Shown here: positions 33,232 through 42,600 of the stretch, piece by piece
Layout: every line of letters starts with the position of its first letter
Position numbering within the stretch: the first letter of the stretch is position 1
From: JAVBSX01 sp051660685
GTDB lineage: Bacteria > Planctomycetota > Planctomycetia > Pirellulales > Thermoguttaceae
Assembly: GCA_051660685.1 (NCBI GenBank)
Contig: JBOFQB010000112.1
Span: forward strand, 1 to 64,000
Reading direction: 5' to 3'
Length of the DNA stretch: 64,000 nucleotides
The notes under the pieces: model-generated
What the model saw: only the letters and a program-made list of their open reading frames with translations
Told to the model about the DNA's origin: nothing
Databases searched by the model: none
Program-made: the position numbers and the translations under genes

Positions 33232-36021
33232 ATGGACAAAGAACGGCACTCTCAAAAGAGGAATGTTGACCGTCAGTATTCACCAATCCCTTTATACTCA
33301 GGACGGTTTGAAGTTCCCGACGCTGAACACGTCGAGTTGGAAAGCGCAAGACGTTTACGAAGGAACAAAGTGACCGTCCATACCGACTTTGGTCTAACCG
33401 GTTTTGGAGATAGGCGCGAGTCAGATGATTTTGGTCCCGCTTATCCCGGTTCTACCTCGCTTCATAGTGGAGACACGGTTGCAACGATCATGCAATTTGG
33501 GCGATATTCCGAATTGGAACGGGAGTTGGCAGAATTGGAAGATCGTCTTGCCAAACCACAATCGACACAATCGCCCCATTTCCCTCAATCATCCCAATCC
33601 CCCAGATCGCAGTCATCATTATTTACATCTCGGTCCCAAACGGCGACTTCGCCCGAATTTTGGAGTACAACGCCGGGTCATTCTTCGCATTTTCAACAAC
33701 GTCAGGAGCAATATCGGCAAAACTTGACGAGAATGCAGGCGATCACAGAATCAGTCAATGAACCGACATTTGAATTGGCAAGACACGACCAAGTATCTCC
33801 GGGTCATCATGCTCACTGTTCTGACAACAGTTTGCACAAAACAGAGGATTTGAGCAAAGCAGATAAAACAGGAAAAACAAAAAAGACAGCAAGAAAAATA
33901 GATCAAGTTGGTCGTGAAAGAACCGACTGGAAGAACAAGAGAAACAACGCTGAAAGTGACACTGTTGCCGAAGTCGCTAACCGACGAACAAGACAAACGG
34001 ACAAGCGAACAAAAGAGAGTGAAGAAGCGGTAATACGGGACCGGACACGTTCTCGACAGTCGCAATCAGGCAATGCGACTCCCTTGTTCTCGGTCATTCA
34101 GTCCGTTGTAACAGCCGTTCTCATTCTCGCTGTTTTTGGCGGGGTGATTGTGATGTCGCAAAAACATGATCTCAAGCAGATGATTCCGAATCTTTATGCT
34201 TACCTTTCCAAAAACGGAACAGGTTCCAAGATAGAACCATTTGCCGAAAATGTGGGAGAAATGACAGGAGAAGTGCGGATTACGTCTCAGAAGGACCTGG
34301 AGTTGCACGAGTTGGTTGGAGCATCAGAACTGTCAAGTGTTGGTCCAGTACAGAGGACAGTATTGGGTAATGAAACGGTCCCCTACATTGGTCGGACGGA
34401 AAATATGTCGGGACATCCCGGTTTGAACCAGACTGTCCCCGCCTCATCTCCCGTTGAATCCTCCTACAAAGAGGAATTGTTAACATTACAATCCACTTTA
34501 CAAGACACTCAGCAACAATTGCAGGATCGTGAGCGTCAATTTCAACAAACACTGCAAAAGAAGGAAGATGAATACTCAGCCCGCTTGATTGCCGAATCCT
34601 TGTTGCGAGAATCCCTTTTTCAATTGGGACGCAATGAACAAAGCAGCCTAAAGAATGCAATTCAAGCAAGTCAGAAATTTCAAGAGTTGAATCTTGAAAC
34701 ACCTGATTTATGTGGACAGGTTCTTGCGCAAGCATTAGCGTCGATTTCTTCAGGAGATGTCCTCATCTCTTCTATGCCGGAAATGGAAACAATGACACTC
34801 AGTCCGAGCGGAAAATGGTTATTGACTTCCAATGCTGACCGGGGAATCTGGATTTGGGATGTCAGCAAAAAAAGTGTTGGTCTGGAAGGAGGATACCAAC
34901 TCGATTCCTCGCCCGTTTCCATTGTCAAACTTCTCTTTACCCCGGATGAAAGTTGGGTGATTGCAGCTCGCGCAGACGGGATGATTCAATGTTGGAATGT
35001 GACACTGGAATCCCCGGCTGAATCGGCCCGGGTCTTCAACGAACGAATTCCCGGTTTGTCCAATCTTCAGATCAGCCCAAATGGTCGTTGGTTAACGGCG
35101 TATGGTACTCCCAAAATCAACACCAAGTCCGAAATGAACATGATTCCAGCCCCTTTGGAACGACTTGAATCGAATCAGCCCCAATCAAAGCAAGGGGGCG
35201 TATTTCTCTGGGATTTACAGAATCTGTCTCACGAATTGCCCCGCTCTCTTGTGTTAAACGGCGAACGACCTGTTTTCTGCTCGTCCTTTAGCCCAAATTC
35301 TCGTTGGTTGGTACTTGGCGGAGAAGATCGAAGTGTCCGTCTTTACGACCTGAATTCCAATCAACCAACCTTGAATCATTACGTTTTTCGCGGACACCAA
35401 TTGGATGTCACAACACTGGAATTTTGTCCCGACAATAAGCATTTCGTGTCCGGCAGTCGGGACAACACGGTCCGAATCTGGAATCTCCCGAACGAACAAG
35501 GTTTCATTGACGAGCCGGTTGTTTTGCAGGGACACAACGGTTGGATCACTGCATTAGCATGGAGTGAGGACGGAAAAACACTTGCAACAACCAGTTATGA
35601 CCGGACGATCCGTCTTTGGGATTGCGAGTCCATTCTCGCTAAAAAGGAACAGAGTCTTCCTCGTGTTCTGATGTCAGAACAGGGAATTCTCAGCGAAATG
35701 GTTTTTTCTGCGAACCGTTCTACCTTGATTACTCGCGGAAATGAAGGAACGCTGCGAATCTGGAATTTACAGAATGATTCCTCTCCTTGTCAATCGTTGT
35801 CGTTGAAAGGAACCGTGATTGCTTTTCAACTGACCGATCATCGAGAATGGTTGTTGCTCGGTCTCGCCAAATCCGGGAAAACCGACATCTCAAGTTGGCC
35901 CCTTACCTTGAATAATCTGCTCGAAGTTGCGCAGAATGTCTCCCAAATCAACGGAACATCGGATTCCTTATTCCAACAGGGGACAATCGCCGGGCCGGTT
36001 CAGGAAACCAATCGACGTTAG
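33232..36021 (+). CDS. Membrane-anchored WD40-repeat protein
   Basis: A 929-residue protein. The N-terminal 280 residues are charged and low in complexity (runs of Gln, Ser, Arg, Lys and Glu). One transmembrane helix follows at about 284-312 (SVIQSVVTAVLILAVFGG), then a coiled coil at about 414-460. The C-terminal part from about 510 carries seven or more WD40 blades (RDNTVRIWNLPNEQ, DRTIRLWDCESI, VRLYDLNSNQP). The arrangement (cytoplasmic low-complexity part, single helix, extracytoplasmic propeller) resembles the tail of planctomycete Ser/Thr kinase-WD40 proteins, but no kinase domain is present. An ATG at 33232 has GAGGAGAG before it; a GTG at 33184 is an alternative start. Convergent with the TPR gene. 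Confidence 0.75.
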   Translation: MDKERHSQKRNVDRQYSPIPLYSGRFEVPDAEHVELESARRLRRNKVTVHTDFGLTGFGDRRESDDFGPAYPGSTSLHSGDTVATIMQFGRYSELERELAELEDRLAKPQSTQSPHFPQSSQSPRSQSSLFTSRSQTATSPEFWSTTPGHSSHFQQRQEQYRQNLTRMQAITESVNEPTFELARHDQVSPGHHAHCSDNSLHKTEDLSKADKTGKTKKTARKIDQVGRERTDWKNKRNNAESDTVAEVANRRTRQTDKRTKESEEAVIRDRTRSRQSQSGNATPLFSVIQSVVTAVLILAVFGGVIVMSQKHDLKQMIPNLYAYLSKNGTGSKIEPFAENVGEMTGEVRITSQKDLELHELVGASELSSVGPVQRTVLGNETVPYIGRTENMSGHPGLNQTVPASSPVESSYKEELLTLQSTLQDTQQQLQDRERQFQQTLQKKEDEYSARLIAESLLRESLFQLGRNEQSSLKNAIQASQKFQELNLETPDLCGQVLAQALASISSGDVLISSMPEMETMTLSPSGKWLLTSNADRGIWIWDVSKKSVGLEGGYQLDSSPVSIVKLLFTPDESWVIAARADGMIQCWNVTLESPAESARVFNERIPGLSNLQISPNGRWLTAYGTPKINTKSEMNMIPAPLERLESNQPQSKQGGVFLWDLQNLSHELPRSLVLNGERPVFCSSFSPNSRWLVLGGEDRSVRLYDLNSNQPTLNHYVFRGHQLDVTTLEFCPDNKHFVSGSRDNTVRIWNLPNEQGFIDEPVVLQGHNGWITALAWSEDGKTLATTSYDRTIRLWDCESILAKKEQSLPRVLMSEQGILSEMVFSANRSTLITRGNEGTLRIWNLQNDSSPCQSLSLKGTVIAFQLTDHREWLLLGLAKSGKTDISSWPLTLNNLLEVAQNVSQINGTSDSLFQQGTIAGPVQETNRR

Positions 36022-36081
36022 GGTACAACCCAACCTGTCCTGTCAAACGGTCAAGAACCTGTACTGTTGAACGATACAGAA

Positions 36082-38643
36082 TTATCTCAGTTGATTTGGG
36101 GATGCAGCAGAAAGTGATTCCCGAAGTAAAGCGGCTTTTTGGGTATAAATCGCCGCTTTGTCCTTCTGATCCAATTTTCCATACATCGTTTCCAAATTCA
36201 TACAGGGCGCAAGAAGTTTGCGTGAATCCAAGAGACCTTGATCGACCGCTTGCTGTATCTTGACTAGCCCTTCTTCTGACAGTCGAACCGCTTCCTTTTG
36301 TTGATCGGTCTCCCAATATGAGACCCCCATTAAAACCAACATCTCGCCAATTTTGCCCGACTCCTCGGTTCCCAATTGATTGGCAATGTCCTCAAAGAGA
36401 GGTCGGGCCCGGTCAAACCAAACAACAGCCGCTTTGTAATTCTTCATCCCGGTTGCGTGAACGGCCCCTATTCGTAAATACAATCGGGCAAGCGCGTAAT
36501 AATCCCATTCTCCTGTTCGACCTTCAATCCCCTGTTCCATAAGATCAACAGTTGCTTCTCCATATTTCAGGGCAAGGAGATACTGCTTCTTTCGCTGAAA
36601 AACCTGAACCGTTTCAAATAAGGCAAGACCCAAATCCCATTGTGTTTTCCGAACACAAAGCGGATCATCGGCAACATTGATTAATTCCTGCGCGGTCAGA
36701 ATGGATTCCTGAATCGTCTGCTCCAACGTCAATGATTCCAAATTCGGTGCTTGAACCGTTAATTGGGCAATTGCAATTCGGAACGCATATTCCCGAATGA
36801 GTCGTTTTTTACTCGCAATTTGCGGGTCTTTTAACATTTCTTTCACGCTGAGCAACCATTTGTCAATCGCAACATCCTTGTTTTCCCAATTTCCTTGCGC
36901 AATGTCTTCGATAATACCCAATTGAGTATTGATAAGTAATTCCCGGGCAATCGCCTGAATCGTCTGATTCGGGTGTTCCCTCAATTGAACGGCAAGGTCT
37001 AATGAGGCCTTATGATGTTCATACGCCTTTTCACAATTTTTGGTTCGATCCCGAATCACCTCGCCCAATAAACAGTACACAACCGCCTTATGATGCAAAA
37101 ATCGGTCGCAAAGAGGGAGCAACTCCTCCAAATATTGTTGGGCTTCCTCGTATTGATTCAATGCAATCAGTACCTTTGCTAAGGTAATGTGATATTGCAA
37201 TTGTGACTGGTTTAATTCAATTGCCCGCTCACAATGTTTCAACGCGTCATAAACATCTCCAACCTGTAATTCAATCTGCGCTAATAACCAGAATACTTCA
37301 GGATTGTTGGGGCTAAAACTCAACGCCCATTTCAAATCCGTTATTGTTTCTGAAGGAGATTCATCCTGATATCCTCTTGCCCGAATAATAAACGGTTCAG
37401 CAAGAATCGGCAGAATCACCAATTTTTGGACCATTTGAGAGGGAACACCCGGTTCCTGAGAAGGTGCATAAACCAGTGTAACCCCTTTTTCCGGGAACAT
37501 CAAACCGATCACGTCCCCTTTTTCGTCTGCGAAAGAGACAGGTCGGATTTTTTTCAATTCAGATGCAAATGTTTCCCGGACCTGTTCAACAGGATAAGCG
37601 TCACCAAAAACGACCTCGATTGACTCGACAACATCATCGTTCATCAACACTTCAACATGACTCATTTCGTCAATGGAATACAACTGTGCTGTTTTTTGAC
37701 CCAATTGAGTGACTTTTTGGGGTGCTCCTAATTTTTGGGCAACATCTTCGACCGTACTTTTTCCCGGCCGAATTCCCAAAAACGCCGCACTTTGCAAATG
37801 AACCGGTTCCAAATCCGCGTCCGACACATTGTGTGGATCAGCAGTCGGTTTAAGCGGTTGAACAACCTCGTCCTCTTGCGGGTTCTGCAACTCCGACGTT
37901 GAATTCGTTGTTGAGTCCGTTTTTGAGGTCTCTCTCGATATTGTTGACCTTGATGTTGATGATGAAGACGATAGAACGGACGTCGATGTAGGAGACGTTG
38001 ATGTTGATTGTGCTGTTCCAACACCAACACCTTCATTCGATAAGGGAAGAGGAGTCGGTTGTTGAACCGTTGGAGGTTGGGCAATCCGGGGTGAAGCCGT
38101 TTGCTGTTGTGCAATCGGTTGCTGAACAATGGACGGTTGTCGAATTGGTTGATGTCCGAGTTGCGGAAGAGTCGTCGGGGTGAGCGCAGACGTTTCTCCT
38201 TCATCAAAAACAGGTCGAGGTCGGCTGCTATCTTGTGTTGAGGCAGTTCCGGCAACCTGACGGATTGAACCGATTGGTGTGACGGGACCCGTTTGAGATG
38301 TCGATTCCGCTTCCATAAATCTCACAACAGGTTGACCATAAAAATCAACCGTTTGTTCTGAAACACTCACAATAGGTCCTTGATTGGACGGAATCGGTTG
38401 GGCAAAGAGCGGATTGGAGCGTAATTTTCTGGGGGAACGGTTCAATTGCTGATCCGGTTCGGGGGACCTTGCAGAAACCTGAACAATCGGATTCGCTTGT
38501 TCCGTCAGAGAAAGATCGGGTTGTGCAAGATGAGATTCATAAGCAAGGGTAAAACCTGAACGGAGTAAGAGCAGGCAAACCGCAGAAAGCAGAACAGGTC
38601 GGACCAAGAGGGTGATGAATCGGCAAGCAATCTCTCGACACAT
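36082..38643 (-). CDS. Secreted TPR-repeat protein with low-complexity N-terminus
   Basis: An 853-residue exported protein. The start at 38643 has a strong AAGGAG ribosome site 7 bp upstream and gives a signal peptide (hydrophobic LLSAVCLLLL). Residues about 60-260 are rich in Gln, Pro, Thr and Ser (repeats such as RQPSIVQQPIAQQQ). Residues about 270-400 form an alpha/beta domain around LGIRPGKSTVEDVAQKLGAP and VEVLMNDDVVESIEVVF. From about 420 there are tandem TPR motifs (NPEVFWLLAQIELQVGDVY, LQYHITLAKVLIALNQYEEA). TPR proteins are protein-contact scaffolds; partner unknown. An in-frame start 22 codons upstream has no ribosome site. Confidence 0.78.
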   Translation of the reverse strand: MCREIACRFITLLVRPVLLSAVCLLLLRSGFTLAYESHLAQPDLSLTEQANPIVQVSARSPEPDQQLNRSPRKLRSNPLFAQPIPSNQGPIVSVSEQTVDFYGQPVVRFMEAESTSQTGPVTPIGSIRQVAGTASTQDSSRPRPVFDEGETSALTPTTLPQLGHQPIRQPSIVQQPIAQQQTASPRIAQPPTVQQPTPLPLSNEGVGVGTAQSTSTSPTSTSVLSSSSSTSRSTISRETSKTDSTTNSTSELQNPQEDEVVQPLKPTADPHNVSDADLEPVHLQSAAFLGIRPGKSTVEDVAQKLGAPQKVTQLGQKTAQLYSIDEMSHVEVLMNDDVVESIEVVFGDAYPVEQVRETFASELKKIRPVSFADEKGDVIGLMFPEKGVTLVYAPSQEPGVPSQMVQKLVILPILAEPFIIRARGYQDESPSETITDLKWALSFSPNNPEVFWLLAQIELQVGDVYDALKHCERAIELNQSQLQYHITLAKVLIALNQYEEAQQYLEELLPLCDRFLHHKAVVYCLLGEVIRDRTKNCEKAYEHHKASLDLAVQLREHPNQTIQAIARELLINTQLGIIEDIAQGNWENKDVAIDKWLLSVKEMLKDPQIASKKRLIREYAFRIAIAQLTVQAPNLESLTLEQTIQESILTAQELINVADDPLCVRKTQWDLGLALFETVQVFQRKKQYLLALKYGEATVDLMEQGIEGRTGEWDYYALARLYLRIGAVHATGMKNYKAAVVWFDRARPLFEDIANQLGTEESGKIGEMLVLMGVSYWETDQQKEAVRLSEEGLVKIQQAVDQGLLDSRKLLAPCMNLETMYGKLDQKDKAAIYTQKAALLRESLSAASPNQLR

Positions 38644-38848
38644 AAAAACGCTCCTTCGTAGAGTCGAAATGAGGACGGAATCAACCAAACGCCGCATTTT
38701 CCGGTTCAACCAAGCAACCGGGAAAATGCGGGCGTCGGATTCTACGAAATGAGCAGGAACCTGTCCAGACCAAAATCGCGTCCGAAAAGGATTTTGGAAG
38801 GATTTTGACCGTTAAGGTTGGTTCCTAAGGTTCACCTGTTTTGCGAAC

Positions 38849-39178
38849 TTACCAACCGCAACCGGCTCGCCAATAATAACCGCGTGTATAGTAACGGGGA
38901 CCACACCATGTACGACAAACCGGAACTGGCGCACAATAGTAAGCAGGTCGGGCGTAAACCCAAGTCCGACCGAAACAACCCCGTTTAATGATAACCGGTC
39001 CACAACAACCGCAACCGGGTCCACAATCACAAGCGGGACCGCAAACACAGGACGGCGCACAACTACATCCACATTCGGCAGATGCAGGAGCAGCAACCGC
39101 GTCTTCCGCCTTAACAACGGACTGATTCCAAGCGATCAAAGCAACAAACAAAACAGCAAGCACAGCAACTTTTTTCAT
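38849..39178 (-). CDS. Small secreted Cys/Gly-rich protein
   Basis: A 109-residue exported protein with a clear signal peptide (MKKVAVLAVLFVALIAWNQS, cleavage near VKA-ED). The mature part is dense in Cys and Gly (CGCSCAPSCVCGPACDCGPG, then GCCGPVII), followed by a Tyr/Trp/Arg-rich tail (RYYTRGYYW). The spacing of Cys suggests metal binding or extensive disulfide cross-linking, as in surface or wall-associated small proteins of planctomycetes. It has the best expression signals in the window: a sigma70-type promoter, a TAAGGAGG ribosome site 6 bp before the ATG, and a leader that can fold over that site. It stands alone. Family not identified. Confidence 0.8.
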   Translation of the reverse strand: MKKVAVLAVLFVALIAWNQSVVKAEDAVAAPASAECGCSCAPSCVCGPACDCGPGCGCCGPVIIKRGCFGRTWVYARPAYYCAPVPVCRTWCGPRYYTRGYYWRAGCGW

Positions 39179-39184
39179 AACCTT

Positions 39185-39258
39185 ACCTCCTTAGTGAGTG
39201 ATGAAAGGAGGACTGGTCAAGAGGGCCCCTTTGCCCAAGTTGTCCCTTCCTCCTTTCA
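39185..39258 (-). promoter_or_regulatory. Leader with mutually exclusive ribosome-site pairings
   Basis: On the minus strand the segment TCCTCCTTTCA (39212-39202) can pair with TGAAAGGAGGA (39258-39248; perfect 11 bp) or, through CCTCCTT, with AAGGAGG of the ribosome binding site (39192-39186; 7 bp, 11-base loop). The two pairings exclude each other, so this could control translation. If transcription starts near 39254, only about 7 bp of the upstream arm is in the RNA. Confidence 0.4.
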
Positions 39259-39260
39259 AC

Positions 39261-39288
39261 ATTCTATCAAGTGAGGAACGGAATGCAA
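39261..39288 (-). promoter_or_regulatory. Sigma70-type promoter for the Cys-rich protein
   Basis: -35 TTGCAT at 39288-39283 and -10 TAGAAT at 39266-39261 with a 16-bp spacer. The expected transcription start is near 39254, about 75 bp before the ATG. Confidence 0.6.
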
Positions 39289-39659
39289 TGTGAAAAACAG
39301 AACAATCCTCAAAATTATTATAATCGCAAAAGTCTCGGCATATTTTTTTGATTATGTCAAAAAAAACGGTTAGGCAATGAATTAGAAGAGGGGCAATATG
39401 GAAAGAATAGTAAAAACCGGATATTACGACAAATTTTATCTTCTATACTTTACACAGCCCATTTTAGCCGATACTCTGGAAAATAGGAAGATTGGGCTAA
39501 AAGCCCGTTTTAGGGAAATTCGGTTCTGGATCGTCTTTCTCACTTATTTCACGCCTATTACACAAAATTGGAAAGAGGTTTCAAGGAGGTGAAGAGAAAA
39601 AGCGAAAACATGCTTTTTTCTCCGTTTACACTCCTATCTCCTAACTCCTGAAAATAATT
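39289..39659. other. Intergenic region upstream of the giant gene
   Basis: About 370 bp, A/T-rich. A 64-codon frame at 39398-39592 has a possible GAGGGG ribosome site but no recognisable family and an unusual composition, so it is not called. A short hairpin, GGGCTAAAAGCCC followed by GTTTTA, lies near 39495. A pyrimidine-rich run just before the start codon is typical of this genome. Confidence 0.4.
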
Positions 39660-42600
39660 ATGGACACACTCTTAACGCAATTAGGGACATTCGGTTGTTT
39701 GAAACAGACGAGAGTCCTGATGATGCTTGTTGTATTTATAGGTTTTATAGGGTTAAGCCCTTGTCTGTTAAAAGCAGCCGTTTCTGGAGAACCTCAACCC
39801 TCAGAATCGGCTCCCTCTGTTCCTGCAACGACCGCAAAACCGGTTGAAGCGGGGACCGCGAATGAAACGGTTGCGCCAAAACGACTGAATCCGGTTCAGG
39901 GATATGGACAACTACTTTACGATGATTTGGCGGACCGACTTGGATTGACGGACGCTCAACGTTTGGAAGTGCAGCGTATTATGACAGAACGGGCGCAAGC
40001 CCTTGCTAATGCCGCAAAAGAGGACGTTGCCGAGCAAGAGAAAATTATTGCCGGGAGTGAACAAAAGCTGGAACAGGTTTTGACGCCGGAACAGAAGCGG
40101 ATTTGGCCGAAAGTCTTCGAGCAAAAACATATTCGGTTCAACTTTAAGTTCCAGAACTGGGAACAGGTTTTACAATGGTTTGCCGACATGGTTGGTAAAA
40201 TGCTCGTCATGGATGCTCCTCCCCCCGGAACTTTCGATTATTCAAGTCAGGAAGAGTTTTCTCCAACAGAAGCCCTTGATTTGTTGAATGCCCGATTGCT
40301 TCTTAAAGGGTACACTCTCCTTCACAAAGACCGAATGTTGATGTTGGTCAATCTGAAAAGAGACAAATTGAGTCCGCAGATGCTCCCAAAAATTGACGAA
40401 TCTATGATGGAGGATCGCGGAAAATTCGAGTTCGTCGCTTTGTCCGTCCCGCTTGAAGGTCGGGATGTTGCAGTCGTTGAAAAGGAAATCGCCCCTTTTC
40501 TCGGGACGTATTCCTCGGTGATTGCACTTCCTGGAGCATTACTGATTGTTGACACGATTGCCAATTTGAAGTCCATTCTGCCAATTATCAAGGCGGTTCC
40601 TCTTCCGAAAAAACCGGAACCGCCCGCTCCTCCTGCTCCTGTCCCTCCTTCAGAATGGGAAGGATACAAAATAACAAATGCCGATCCTGTTGAAGTGGAA
40701 GGAGCCTTGTCTAAGTTCCTCTCTCTTCAGGGATACCGTTCAGGTGACACTCTTTGGTATTTTGTCCCGGCTGCACAACATGCAGCGATTAAGTTGACAA
40801 TTGCGATGATTGAAAAGACAGTTGGTCAACGCGAGAAACCGGTTTTGGAGTCATATTCTCTTGAGGGATTGATTGACACCTCTCCTGCCCGATTGTGGTA
40901 TCAAGCGAAAATGCAAGCATACGGTTATCGTACAGACCCTTCCTCCAATTTTGGAGAAGGAATTGTCCAGTTAATCAAACAGGTTGTACCAGATGCTGTT
41001 GTTGCTCCAACGCAAGTGTCCAACAAATTGCTGGTGTTTGCAATTCCGGCCGATCAAACAAAAATTAAGGAGTTGTTCGACAAATTGCGAACCGGACCTG
41101 CTCCTGAAGAAACCCCTTCTGTGAAAATCTACACTTTTAGCGATCCTGAACGTGTTTTAGGTTTGACTTCAGAATTGGAAACGTCGCTTAAACTCCTTCT
41201 TCCAACCGCTCAATACACTTATGATCCGGGCAAGGGACAAATGCTTGTTGTTGCGATTCCGCGAGAACATGAAATTATTGCTGAAACGCTCAAAGTGATT
41301 GAGACGGAAACATTGCCGGATGAAGACAAGGTGTTGGTTGCTTATCCGATTACCAAACGGGAATCGACCCGGTTTACACAATTGTTCAACCAAATCAAAA
41401 GTACGCCGGAGTTTCTAGGCGTGATTGACCTGAGTGATCCCAAGAGCAATCAGTTGACGGTTTGGGCGACCCCGCGTCAACATGAACGGATTAAGACTTT
41501 GTTGAAAGAGGTCCGGGAATCAACCGGGGTGTCAGGAACCGATTCAAACGGTTTGACCGGTTTAGATGGTTCAAAGGGTTCGCAAGAATCGAGTTCGACG
41601 ACGTTTGCGGTGATTCCGCTTAGAAACGCTTTACCTTATGCTGTTCGGGAAATCATCACTAACATGGTCCCGGGTGTTGAGGTTTCGATTGATACAGCGA
41701 GTAATTCCATTTATGTGTATGGAAGTGCTGCAATGATTGGAAAGGTCCAAGAGGTTGTTCAACAGGTTGATTCCGAACTCGATAAAACCGTGTTGTTCAT
41801 TCCCGTTGTCCGAGAAATTTCGTCCGATGTTCAGAGCATGATTAGTACAGCTGCTCCAAAAGCAACAGTTCTTATGGACAAGAAGAACATGCGGGTTCTA
41901 GTGTTTGGACCGAAATCAAGTGTTCTTGAAGTGGAAAAAATTGTCCGGGAAAATGCAGCATCGGATGCTAAAACGCAAGACACAATGCAAGCGTTTTATG
42001 TCAAACGAGAACTGACCGAGGAATTATTGGATTTTGTTCGTCGCACTTATCCCCGAGCTGAGATTCGGTTTAACAAGGAACTTCGTCAAGTTGTTGTTTC
42101 TGCGCCTGAAAATGAGCAGGTGCTGATTGCGAAGCAGATTATTGAGGCGGAGTCGTTGCTTCCTCCTGAAGAAGAGACCCGATTTTACATGTTGGACCGA
42201 CCGGTTACTGAAAATCTGTTGACGCTGATTCGGGAAACGACGCGGGATGCAGGACAGATTGGCGAAATACGTCGGGATTGGGACAATCCGAAAATGTTGA
42301 TTGTCCGGGCCCGACCCAATGTTCAAAGTCGGATTCAGGAAATTCTGAAAAATGTGGACGAAGTCCTTCCGTTAATCGGTCCTAATACCTTACGCAGTTT
42401 TTCGGTTACACCTGATCTTCGTCGTCGTTTCGACACCGTTTTGGATCAATTTAAGAAGGAACATGGAGATGTTAGGGTTCTGGAAGAGGATCGGAAAGAT
42501 ATTTTGACGATTTGGGCGAATGAGGAACAGTTGAATTTGATTGGGCAATTGATTGAACAACTTGGCAAAGAGGTTATGCCGGATGTCCGGGAAAAACGGA

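Noticed and set aside
39398..39592. 64-codon frame upstream of the giant gene with a possible GAGGGG ribosome site
   Set aside because: No family resemblance, unusual composition and no conserved context; the signal is too weak to call a gene.
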